A stretch of DNA of 10,073 bases from Nitrospirota bacterium. Lineage in GTDB: Bacteria; Nitrospirota; CAKKRA01; 9FT-COMBO-42-15. This document shows positions 1 to 5,768 of this stretch, piece by piece (the first letter of the stretch is position 1; the number at the start of each line of letters is the position of its first letter). The stretch lies in contig JACRON010000025.1 in NCBI GenBank assembly GCA_016214425.1, positions 1 through 10,073 of the forward strand. The letters run 5' to 3'. The position numbers and the translations under genes were made by a program. The notes beneath the pieces were generated by a model, which was not told where the DNA came from, searched no databases, and saw nothing but the letters and a program-made list of their open reading frames with translations.

Positions 1-359
1 TCATCAATCCCCTCATAATGGCCGCAAATAAAAACAAGCCTGTTTTTTTCTCTGCTTAGCTCAACTGCCTTGTCATGATTAAATGTCTCACCCTGTGGTG
101 AAACCATTATTATTCTTAATTCAGGATAATCCTTTTTTATTGCATCAATTGCATTGAATATTGGCTCTGGTTTCATGACCATCCCTGCGCCGCCGCCATA
201 GGGATAATCATCAACCATCTTGTGTTTATCAGTTGTATAGTCGCGGATATTAATCACCCGCGTTTTCAAGAGGCCCTTTTCCTGCGCCCTCTTGAGTATG
301 CTCTCCTCTAATACAGAAGAGACCATCTCTGGAAATAAGGTTAGGATGTCACATCTCAT
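1..359 (-). CDS. trmD: tRNA (guanine-N1)-methyltransferase TrmD, 3' part cut off by window edge
   Basis: TrmD methylates N1 of G37 in tRNAs reading codons that begin with C or G, using S-adenosylmethionine, and so prevents +1 frameshifting. It acts in the cytoplasm as a dimer. About 119 N-terminal residues are visible, roughly half of the usual length. Seen: the start MRCDILTLFPEM; TTDKHKMVDDYPYGGGAGM at about residues 42-60, the family's conserved Gly-rich segment; MKPEP at 62-66; and CGHYEGID at 112-119, the start of the trefoil-knot SAM site. Two ATGs are in frame, at 362 and 359. AGGAG abuts the first, so 359 is the better-spaced start. The gene overlaps the end of rimM by 11 bases in another frame, which suggests translational coupling. 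The stop lies outside the window. Identification is firm. Confidence 0.95.
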   Translation of the reverse strand, partial: MRCDILTLFPEMVSSVLEESILKRAQEKGLLKTRVINIRDYTTDKHKMVDDYPYGGGAGMVMKPEPIFNAIDAIKKDYPELRIIMVSPQGETFNHDKAVELSREKNRLVFICGHYEGID

Positions 360-873
360 CATCTCCTATAAGCCCTTTTATAATGTGTATGGTCATCCGT
401 TTATTTTTAACATCAACATCTTTCACAACCTCTAAGGTAGCTGGAATCAGAAACTCCTTCTTTTTTCCCTTCACTACAAAAACATCATTGCTCCCTGTTG
501 AAAAGACATCTATAATCTCTCCAACAAGAAAACCTGCGTCTGAATAAACCGTCATGCCAATAAGGTCAGACCAATAGTAATGGTTAGAAGTCAGTTCCCT
601 GACCAGTTCTTTTGGTATCCTTACAGACCAGTTTATAAGCCTCTTTGCTTCATCTATTGTCTTGCATCCTTCAAGGCTCAGAAGCACAAAACCCTTTTGA
701 TAGCGGACGCTATCAATCTTATACTTAACATCATTCCCGTCAGGCGAGGTCAGGATTACCTCTTTCAGTTCATTAAAGCGCTCTAAAAAATCTGTTAGAG
801 GGAGCACCTTAAGCTCACCGCGAATGCCCCGGGTCTTTAGTATCTTCCCGATGGTTATGAGGTCTTGGGCCAT
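349..873 (-). CDS. rimM: 16S rRNA processing / 30S maturation factor RimM
   Basis: RimM is a cytoplasmic assembly factor that binds ribosomal protein S19 and helps mature the 3' (head) domain of the 30S subunit. The 174-residue product has the normal family length. Seen: the N-terminal RimM beta-barrel begins at about residue 7 with IGKILKTRGIRGELKV; the C-terminal PRC-barrel half begins near YYWSDLIGM (99-107) and includes TGSNDVFVV (126-134) and EFLIPA (140-145). The ATG at 873 lies 7 bases after the khpA stop with no strong Shine-Dalgarno, so translation is probably coupled to khpA. Its last codons overlap the start of trmD. The gene order rpsP-khpA-rimM-trmD is a widely conserved bacterial arrangement, which supports the call. 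Nothing unusual is seen in the protein. Confidence 0.95.
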   Translation of the reverse strand: MAQDLITIGKILKTRGIRGELKVLPLTDFLERFNELKEVILTSPDGNDVKYKIDSVRYQKGFVLLSLEGCKTIDEAKRLINWSVRIPKELVRELTSNHYYWSDLIGMTVYSDAGFLVGEIIDVFSTGSNDVFVVKGKKKEFLIPATLEVVKDVDVKNKRMTIHIIKGLIGDDEM

Positions 874-880
874 TATACTG

Positions 881-1111
881 CTATTCTAATATCTCAAGGA
901 CACAACGCTTGCCCAGCTTAGTTCCAGCAGCATTCAGGATTGTTCTCATTGACCTTGCAGTCCTGCCATCCTTGCCGATTACCTTACCCAGATCCTCCTG
1001 AGCAACCCTAAGTTCAACAACGGTGGTCTTTTCACCCTCAACCACATTTACTGATACGCTCTCGGGTTTATCCACAAGAGACTTTGCAATGTACTCAATT
1101 AGCTCTTTCAT
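881..1111 (-). CDS. khpA: KH-domain RNA-binding protein KhpA (YlqC family)
   Basis: This is a 76-residue protein made of a single KH RNA-binding domain. The nucleic-acid-binding GXXG loop is visible as VIGKDGR, with GKDG at residues 46-49, preceded by a beta strand (TTVVELRVAQEDLGK) and followed by a helix (ARSMRTILNAAG). In Gram-positive bacteria KhpA pairs with KhpB (EloR/Jag) and affects cell elongation through RNA binding; its target here is unknown. I chose the ATG at 1111 over an in-frame start 21 bases upstream. It has a strong GGAGGT Shine-Dalgarno (1119-1124) at a 7-base spacing, and MKELIEYIAKSLVDKPE is the usual family N-terminus. It sits between rpsP and rimM, the normal place. 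The 60-base gap in front of it contains a hairpin. Confidence 0.93.
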   Translation of the reverse strand: MKELIEYIAKSLVDKPESVSVNVVEGEKTTVVELRVAQEDLGKVIGKDGRTARSMRTILNAAGTKLGKRCVLEILE

Positions 1112-1118
1112 CGCCAGC

Positions 1119-1124
1119 ACCTCC
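1119..1124 (-). promoter_or_regulatory. Strong Shine-Dalgarno that fixes the khpA start
   Basis: On the minus strand GGAGGT lies 7 bases before the ATG at 1111. The upstream in-frame start would overlap this site, so the shorter 76-residue reading is preferred. Confidence 0.8.
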
Positions 1125-1128
1125 CTTG

Positions 1129-1148
1129 CCAATAGCGCCCCGCATTGG
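1129..1148 (-). promoter_or_regulatory. Hairpin between rpsP and khpA
   Basis: In the minus-strand transcript CCAAT, GCG, a 3-base loop (GGG), CGC, one bulged T and ATTGG form an 8-bp stem. It ends a few bases before the khpA Shine-Dalgarno. No T-run follows, so it is not a terminator by sequence. It could stabilise the rpsP message or lower expression of the downstream genes. In E. coli the equivalent operon makes far less RimM and TrmD than ribosomal protein. The role here is inference. Confidence 0.45.
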
Positions 1149-1171
1149 GCAGTTGCAAATCCAGTTATAAA

Positions 1172-1441
1172 CTATTTTCCCTGAACACCTTTAAACTGCT
1201 GTATTACACCGCTCCTTTTAAAGATCATCCTGATTGTATCAGTCATCTGAGCACCCTTTTTCAGCCAGTCAACTGTCTTTTCTGTCTTGACATTCACGGC
1301 TGCCGGGTTTGCCAAAGGATCGTATGTGCCAAGTATTTCTATGAACCTGCCGTCTCTCGGCATCCTTGAATCAGCAACAACTATACGATAGAATGGCCTC
1401 TTGTGTTTTCCCATTCTTGTAAGCCTTATCTTAACTGCCAC
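1172..1441 (-). CDS. rpsP: 30S ribosomal protein S16
   Basis: S16 is a small 30S protein that binds 16S rRNA early in assembly of the 5' and central domains. The 89-residue product is of normal length. The N-terminus (V)KIRLTRMGKHKRPFYRIVVAD and the following RDGRFIEILGTYDP segment are the family signature. The C-terminus VDWLKKGAQMTDTIRMIFKRSG is also typical. The start is GTG at 1441, supported by GAGGTG (1447-1452) with a 5-base spacer; no better ATG exists. It follows ffh by 31 bases and precedes khpA, in the usual ffh-rpsP-khpA-rimM-trmD order. The non-ATG start is the only slightly unusual trait. Confidence 0.97.
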   Translation of the reverse strand: MAVKIRLTRMGKHKRPFYRIVVADSRMPRDGRFIEILGTYDPLANPAAVNVKTEKTVDWLKKGAQMTDTIRMIFKRSGVIQQFKGVQGK

Positions 1442-1472
1442 TTAATCACCTCATTTCTCTTCTATTTTTTAT

Positions 1473-2813
1473 TTATCTCATAAACGGAAAGGCATTGGGC
1501 ATAAACCTTGCCCTTTTGCCGCCTGACATCATTGTTTTCATCATCTTCTTCATCTGAAGAAACTGCTTTAAAAGCCTGTTCACATCCTGCACCTGTGTCC
1601 CGCTTCCATTTGCAATCCTTTTTCTCCTGCTGCCGTTTATAATATCTGAATTCAACCTCTCCTTCTTAGTCATGGAATTTATTATAGCCTCAACCTTTGT
1701 TATCTCTTTTTCAGGCAAGGCTGTATTAGAAACATTGCCAAGCCTGTTCAATCCGGGTATCATGCCGATAATCTGGTCAAGCGAGCCTATCTTCTTAATC
1801 TGCCTGAGCTGGTCCATAAAGTCCTCCAATGTAAAGGACTGGGTGCGCAGCTTCTTTTCCAATACCTCTGCCTTTTTCTGGTCATATACTTCCTGCGCCT
1901 TCTCAATTAAGGAGAGGACATCTCCCATCCCAAGTATACGGGACGCCATCCTGTCAGGATGGAATGGCTCAAGGGCATCAAGCTTTTCACCTATGCCAAT
2001 AAACTTTATCGGCTTTCCAGTAACAGCCTTTATGGAGAGGACAGCGCCTCCCCTTGCATCGCCGTCTAATTTAGTCAGGACTACGCCTGTCAGTCCTATA
2101 TCTGTATTAAACCGCTCAGCTATATTCACTGCATCCTGGCCTGTCATTGCATCAGCAACTAATAAGACTTCATTTGGATTGATTTTGCCCTTTATCTCTT
2201 TAAGCTCATTCATCAAATCCGAATCAATATGAAGCCTTCCTGCTGTATCTATTATAGCAACATCGTATCCCTGCCTCCATGCAGTGTCATAGGCATCCTT
2301 GCAGATTTTTACAGGACTCTTTTCATCAGAAGGATTAAATGTGTCTATCTTCAACTGACTGCCAAGCGTAATAAGCTGCTGTATTGCTGCCGGCCTTGCA
2401 GTATCTGCCGGGACAAGAAACACCTTCTTATTATTTTTACTAAAATAGCCTGCTATCTTGCCGGCAGTGGTTGTTTTTCCAGAACCCTGCAATCCGACAA
2501 GCATGATAATGGTCGGCGGATTTGGCGAAAGGTGAAGAGGCGTCTGCGTTTCACCCATCAAAGCGCATAATTCTGTATGGACAATCTTGATGAACTGCTG
2601 ACCAGGCGTCAGGCTCTCCATTACCTCTTTTCCGAGGGCCTTCTCTTTAATCTTGTCAATAAAATCCTTAACAACCTTAAAATTTACATCTGCCTCTAAG
2701 AGGGCAAGCCTTACCTCTTTCAAGGAATCGCTGATGTTCTGCTCATTAAGAACACCCCTGCCCTTTATCTTCTTTAAGATCGCATCAAGTTTTGAAGTAA
2801 GTCCATCAAGCAT
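1473..2813 (-). CDS. ffh: Signal recognition particle GTPase Ffh (SRP54)
   Basis: Ffh binds 4.5S/6S RNA and signal sequences of nascent membrane proteins and delivers ribosomes to FtsY and the SecYEG translocon by coupled GTP hydrolysis. The product has 446 residues, the usual size. Seen in order: an N-terminal helical N domain (about 1-90); the G domain with P-loop GLQGSGKTT at 107-115, DTARPAA at 137-143, DTAGR at 189-193 and TKLDGDARGG at 247-256; then GIGEKLDALEPFHPDRMASRILGMGD. The methionine-rich M domain follows from about 320, with the RNA-binding segment NGSRRKRIANGSG near 393-405 and a final MKKMMKTMM stretch. The ATG at 2813 has no clear Shine-Dalgarno. A promoter-like sequence lies directly upstream, so ffh may start its own, nearly leaderless transcript. 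Confidence 0.97.
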   Translation of the reverse strand: MLDGLTSKLDAILKKIKGRGVLNEQNISDSLKEVRLALLEADVNFKVVKDFIDKIKEKALGKEVMESLTPGQQFIKIVHTELCALMGETQTPLHLSPNPPTIIMLVGLQGSGKTTTAGKIAGYFSKNNKKVFLVPADTARPAAIQQLITLGSQLKIDTFNPSDEKSPVKICKDAYDTAWRQGYDVAIIDTAGRLHIDSDLMNELKEIKGKINPNEVLLVADAMTGQDAVNIAERFNTDIGLTGVVLTKLDGDARGGAVLSIKAVTGKPIKFIGIGEKLDALEPFHPDRMASRILGMGDVLSLIEKAQEVYDQKKAEVLEKKLRTQSFTLEDFMDQLRQIKKIGSLDQIIGMIPGLNRLGNVSNTALPEKEITKVEAIINSMTKKERLNSDIINGSRRKRIANGSGTQVQDVNRLLKQFLQMKKMMKTMMSGGKRARFMPNAFPFMR

Positions 2814-2821
2814 TTTAGGAT

Positions 2822-2851
2822 AGTTTAACTGAAATTGTTACATATTGTCAA
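2822..2851 (-). promoter_or_regulatory. Sigma-70-type promoter candidate for ffh
   Basis: Minus-strand sequence between rplQ and ffh contains a perfect -35 hexamer TTGACA (2846-2851), an 18-base spacer and TAAACT (2822-2827) as a four-of-six match to the -10 consensus. A 17-base spacer would give TTAAAC. The first transcribed base would fall about 7-9 bases downstream, at or just before the ffh ATG. This is a sequence match only. Confidence 0.5.
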
Positions 2852-2886
2852 GTAATGCCGGGCCAAGAATTATTCTCGCTCCTGCA

Positions 2887-3450
2887 TTATTGCGGGGGTT
2901 CTTTTTCCTTTGTCTTCTTTTTTGTCTTTTCTTTAGGCTTCTCTTTAGCCTTTTCAGTCTTAGGCGCCTTTGCCTCTTTTGACTTCGGCTTTGCTTCCTT
3001 CTCTTTTTTTGCAGGCTTCTCAGCTTTGGCCTTTGCTTCTACCTTTGCCTTTTTTGCTGTGGTCTTCTTCTCCTCTTTCTTTTCCTCAGGCTTTGCCTCG
3101 CCGAGCAGCTCTATCACTGCCATTTCTGCGCCATCGCCTACCCTTCTCCTTGTCCTTATAATCCTTGTATACCCGCCGTTTCTGTCTTTAAACCTTGGGG
3201 CAATAGTATCAAAGAGCTTCTTAACTACATCCCTTGTACTGATAAATGATGCAGCTATCCTCCTTGAATTAAGATCACCCCTCTTCCCAAAGGTAATCAT
3301 CTTTTCAACCATCGGCCTGATTTCTTTGGCCTTCTCAACAGTTGTCTCTATCTTTTCCTTATCCAAAACCGATGTAACAAGGGTTCTAAACAGTGCCCTG
3401 CGGTGCGATGTATTCCGTCCTAATTGTCTGCCTCCAACACGGTGGCGCAT
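2887..3450 (-). CDS. rplQ: 50S ribosomal protein L17 with long Lys/Glu/Ala-rich C-terminal tail
   Basis: L17 is a 50S protein near the exit-tunnel side of the large subunit. Residues 1 to about 118 are the complete L17 core, beginning MRHRVGGRQLGRNTSHRRALFRTLVTSV and ending RRRVGDGAEMAVIELLG. Residues about 119-187 form an unusual tail made almost only of K, E, A and P with some T. It has no recognisable domain and is probably disordered or partly helical. Typical bacterial L17 is about 115-130 residues, although some lineages carry charged tails. The ATG at 3450 has AGGAGAGG upstream. It follows rpoA by 67 bases, the conserved end of the alpha operon. The core call is certain; the role of the tail is unknown. 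Confidence 0.96.
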   Translation of the reverse strand: MRHRVGGRQLGRNTSHRRALFRTLVTSVLDKEKIETTVEKAKEIRPMVEKMITFGKRGDLNSRRIAASFISTRDVVKKLFDTIAPRFKDRNGGYTRIIRTRRRVGDGAEMAVIELLGEAKPEEKKEEKKTTAKKAKVEAKAKAEKPAKKEKEAKPKSKEAKAPKTEKAKEKPKEKTKKKTKEKEPPQ

Positions 3451-3517
3451 ATCAATATCCCTCTCCTATAATTTAATGTATTGTCAACCTAATAGCTTCG
3501 CTCTTAAAATTATTTTT

Positions 3518-4516
3518 TTATCCCTTCTCTGCCTTTTCCATAAGCTGGGTATCTTTTAATTTCATTCCCAATGTCAACCCCATCTCAGCAAGTATCTCTT
3601 TTATTTCATTTAAAGACTTTCTGCCGAAATTCTTTGTCTTTAACATCTCTGCCTCTGACTTCTGCACAAGCTCTGCTATTGTTTTTATATTTGCATTCTT
3701 CAGGCAGTTGTATGCCCTTACAGAGAGCTCAAGCTCATCAACGCTTCTAAGGAGGTTTCTGTTGATCTCCTCCTCCTTCTTCTCCTCTACATGAGGCTCA
3801 ATAATCTCCTCTTCCTCGTCAAAATTGATGAATATATTCATGTGGTCCTTTAATATTTTTGCTGCATAGGCAACAGCATCGTCAGGCTTGATGCTCCCGT
3901 CTGTTGTCACCTCCAGTATCAGCCTGTCGTAGTCTGTCTCCTGCCCGACCCTGGCATTCTCCACATGGTAATTTACCCTCCTGATTGGAGAAAATATGGA
4001 GTCTATTGGTATCATGCCGATCGGCTGGCCTTCTTCCTTATTCTTTTCCGCAGTGATATAGCCCCTGCCGTGTTTCACTGTCATTTCCATCTCAAGCTTT
4101 GCATCCTTATCCAATGTAGCAATATGAAGGTCAGGCGTCATTATCTCAATATCTGCATCAGACGCTATATCCGATGCCTTGATTATAGCCGGCCCTTTCT
4201 TTTTAAGATATATAGTCTTTGAATTGTCAGAATGGAGCTTCAGTCTTAATGCCTTTATATTAAGTATAATATCTGTTACATCCTCCTTTACTCCTGGTAT
4301 GGATGTAAACTCATGCAGAACGCCCTCTATCCTTATGGACGTAACTGCAGCGCCCACAATAGATGAAAGCAGTATCCTCCTTAAAGAGTTTCCAATGGTT
4401 GTGCCAAATCCCCTCTCAAAGGGCTCTGCAAAGAATTTCCCGTAGGTATCAGAATATGTGTCTTTTTCGAACTCAAGTCTCTTTGGAATTTGAAAATCCT
4501 TTAATTTTATTATCAT
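3518..4516 (-). CDS. rpoA: DNA-directed RNA polymerase subunit alpha
   Basis: The alpha subunit dimerises to nucleate RNA polymerase assembly; its C-terminal domain binds UP elements and activators. The 332-residue product is full length. The N-terminal domain (about 1-231) contains EPFERGFGTTIGNSLRRILL (31-50), the assembly and dimerisation signature. An acidic linker follows (DEEEEIIEPHVEEKKEEE, 233-250). The C-terminal domain (about 254-320) has ELSVRAYNCLKNANI (263-277), where R267 matches the DNA-contacting Arg265 of E. coli, and NFGRKSLNEIKEIL (296-309). The ATG at 4516 follows an AAGGGGGA Shine-Dalgarno. The gene sits between rpsD and rplQ as in the conserved alpha operon. The 85-base upstream gap holds a GC-rich hairpin. 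Confidence 0.98.
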   Translation of the reverse strand: MIIKLKDFQIPKRLEFEKDTYSDTYGKFFAEPFERGFGTTIGNSLRRILLSSIVGAAVTSIRIEGVLHEFTSIPGVKEDVTDIILNIKALRLKLHSDNSKTIYLKKKGPAIIKASDIASDADIEIMTPDLHIATLDKDAKLEMEMTVKHGRGYITAEKNKEEGQPIGMIPIDSIFSPIRRVNYHVENARVGQETDYDRLILEVTTDGSIKPDDAVAYAAKILKDHMNIFINFDEEEEIIEPHVEEKKEEEINRNLLRSVDELELSVRAYNCLKNANIKTIAELVQKSEAEMLKTKNFGRKSLNEIKEILAEMGLTLGMKLKDTQLMEKAEKG

Positions 4517-4573
4517 AGATTCCCCCTTGGCGCAATATTCAAAAGTTTTAAATGGTCGGCAAAGCGATATAGT

Positions 4574-4592
4574 GGCAAGGCGCCGCCTCGCC
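4574..4592 (-). promoter_or_regulatory. GC-rich hairpin between rpsD and rpoA
   Basis: The minus-strand transcript reads GGCGAGGC, loop GGC, GCCTTGCC: an 8-bp stem with one G-U pair and a 3-base loop, beginning ten bases after the rpsD stop. No T-run follows, so termination by itself is unlikely. It could act in RNA processing or protect the upstream message from 3' exonucleases. The function is inferred only. Confidence 0.45.
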
Positions 4593-4601
4593 CATCAAAG
4601 T

Positions 4602-5231
4602 TTATCTTGAATATAATTCCACTACCAGATGCTCAGAAACAGGCAGCATCATCTCTTCTCTTGTCGGAAGGCTGACTACATTGCCCTTAAAGTTTGCCCT
4701 GTCAATCTCAAGCCATTTTGGTATGCTCCTGCCCTCGCCGGCAGCAACTGCTGCCTTAATGCCTTCTAACTGCCTGCTCTTTTCGTTTACTTCAATTACA
4801 TCACCGCTCTTAACCAAATAAGAAGGAATATTTACCCTTCTGCTGTTAACCAATATATGCCCGTGCCTTACAAACTGCCTTGCCTGAACCCTTGACGATG
4901 CAAAGCCCATCTCATAGACAATATTGTCAAGCCTTCTAATAAGAAGCTGCAGAAGGTTCTCGCCTGTAATGCCTTTTGCCATCTCTGCCTTCTTAAAATA
5001 GTTTTTAAATTGACGCTCAAGCACGCCGAATATCCTCTTCAGCTTCTGTTTCTCCCTGAGCTGAGTGCTGTATTCAGATATCTTTGCCCTGCGCGACTGA
5101 CCATGCTGGCCGGGGGCATAGCTCCTCCTCTCAAAGGCGCACTTGTCTTTATAGCATCTCTCGCCTTTTAAAAAGAGCTTTACACCTTCTCTCCTGCAGA
5201 GTTTACATTCTGCACCAATATACCTTGCCAA
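4602..5231 (-). CDS. rpsD: 30S ribosomal protein S4 (zinc-binding form)
   Basis: S4 is a primary 16S rRNA-binding protein that nucleates 30S 5'-domain assembly, takes part in decoding accuracy and in many bacteria represses its own operon. The 209-residue product is of normal length. Near the N-terminus Cys9, Cys12, Cys26 and Cys31 form the complete C-x2-C-x13-C-x4-C zinc site of the C+ type. The S4 RNA-binding domain covers about 99-160 (RLDNIVYEMGFASSRVQARQ, then VRHGHILVNSRRVNIPSYLV). The start codon is TTG at 5231, because GGAGGT lies at 5238-5243 with a 6-base spacer and MARYIGAECKLCRREG is the expected N-terminus. The 134-base gap upstream, toward rpsK, contains an AT-rich palindromic repeat. 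Confidence 0.97.
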   Translation of the reverse strand: MARYIGAECKLCRREGVKLFLKGERCYKDKCAFERRSYAPGQHGQSRRAKISEYSTQLREKQKLKRIFGVLERQFKNYFKKAEMAKGITGENLLQLLIRRLDNIVYEMGFASSRVQARQFVRHGHILVNSRRVNIPSYLVKSGDVIEVNEKSRQLEGIKAAVAAGEGRSIPKWLEIDRANFKGNVVSLPTREEMMLPVSEHLVVELYSR

Positions 5232-5237
5232 TTATTA

Positions 5238-5243
5238 ACCTCC
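5238..5243 (-). promoter_or_regulatory. Shine-Dalgarno supporting the TTG start of rpsD
   Basis: GGAGGT on the minus strand, 6 bases before TTG at 5231. No in-frame ATG gives the conserved N-terminus, so the TTG start is favoured. Confidence 0.8.
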
Positions 5244-5248
5244 ATTTA

Positions 5249-5340
5249 CTCGCCTTGCGAGAATTGCAAAATGAAAATTGCAAAACTTAAATTGAAAAAT
5301 TATTTCTCTTCATTTTTAAATTTTCAATTTTCAATTTTAA
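5249..5340. repeat. AT-rich imperfect palindrome between rpsK and rpsD (family copy 1)
   Basis: The segment is built from short words such as AAAATTG and AAATTG. Arms AAATTGAAAA (5289-5298) and TTTTCAATTT (5321-5330) are perfectly complementary around an ATTATTTCTCTTCATTTT centre. A small hairpin CTCGC-CTT-GCGAG (5249-5261) forms the edge nearest rpsD, next to its Shine-Dalgarno. The centre matches the repeat in front of rplO (9269-9355), so both belong to one dispersed family. It encodes nothing. Confidence 0.65.
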
Positions 5341-5344
5341 ATTA

Positions 5345-5361
5345 GGCATTCGGAGAATGCC
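5345..5361 (-). terminator. Stable hairpin just after rpsK, weak terminator candidate
   Basis: The minus-strand transcript has GGCATTC, loop TCC, GAATGCC, starting four bases after the rpsK stop. The following bases, TAATTTAAAATT, are AT-rich but are not a clean T-run. It may pause or partly terminate transcription before rpsD or protect the rpsK message end. Confidence in the fold is good; in termination it is low. Confidence 0.4.
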
Positions 5362-5365
5362 GTTT

Positions 5366-5752
5366 CTACACCCTTCTCCGCTTTGGCGGCCTGCAGCCAT
5401 TGTGCGGGATAGGTGTCACATCTTTAATCAGATTTATCTTAAGCCCTGCTGCCTGAAGCGCCCTTATGGCAGATTCCCTGCCTGAGCCAGGACCCTTTAC
5501 ATAAATATCTACCTGTCTTAGTCCGTATTCCATAGCCTTTCTTGCAGCATTCTCTGCTGCGCGCTGGGCAGCAAAGGGCGTGCTCTTTCTTGAACCTTTA
5601 AAGCCCTGGTTGCCGGCGCTTGACCATGATACTACATTGCCATTAGTATCAGATATTGTAACAATCGTATTATTAAATGTTGCCTGTATATGTGCAACTC
5701 CAATCTGAATATTCTTTTTTTCCTTTTTCTTGCCTGCCTTCTTATTTACCAT
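5366..5752 (-). CDS. rpsK: 30S ribosomal protein S11
   Basis: S11 lies on the 30S platform, where it contacts 16S rRNA near the mRNA exit (E-site) region. The 128-residue product has normal length. Signature segments: GVAHIQATFNNTIVTISD (about 18-35), SWSSAGNQGFKGSRKSTPFA, AENAARKAMEYGLRQVDIYV, and the Gly-rich KGPGSGRESAIRAL. It ends with DVTPIPHNGCRPPKRRRV, the standard C-terminus. The short N-terminal stretch of about 14 residues (KKAGKKKEKK) is Lys-rich, as in many lineages. The ATG at 5752 has AAGGAAG upstream and follows the rpsM stop by 16 bases. The order rpsM-rpsK-rpsD-rpoA-rplQ is the conserved alpha operon. Confidence 0.97.
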   Translation of the reverse strand: MVNKKAGKKKEKKNIQIGVAHIQATFNNTIVTISDTNGNVVSWSSAGNQGFKGSRKSTPFAAQRAAENAARKAMEYGLRQVDIYVKGPGSGRESAIRALQAAGLKINLIKDVTPIPHNGCRPPKRRRV

Positions 5753-5768
5753 AATATCTTCCTTTCAG

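Noticed and set aside
1112..1132. 7-residue longer start of KhpA at 1132
   Set aside because: It would overlap the GGAGGT site that serves the ATG at 1111, and the family N-terminus begins at MKELI.
1672..2232. Plus-strand open frame of 186 residues opposite ffh
   Set aside because: It is fully antisense to the conserved Ffh G and M domains and has no independent support.
2855..3559. Long plus-strand reading frame rich in Phe, Ala and Ser (234 residues), looking like a membrane protein
   Set aside because: It is the antisense of the Lys/Glu/Ala-rich tail and core of rplQ; AAG and GAA codons read backwards give Phe and Leu. No ribosome-binding site or family resemblance is seen.
4525..4560. 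Possible rpoA promoter (TTGCCG, 17 bases, AATATT on the minus strand)
   Set aside because: Only four of six matches in each hexamer in an AT-rich gap; too weak to list as a feature.
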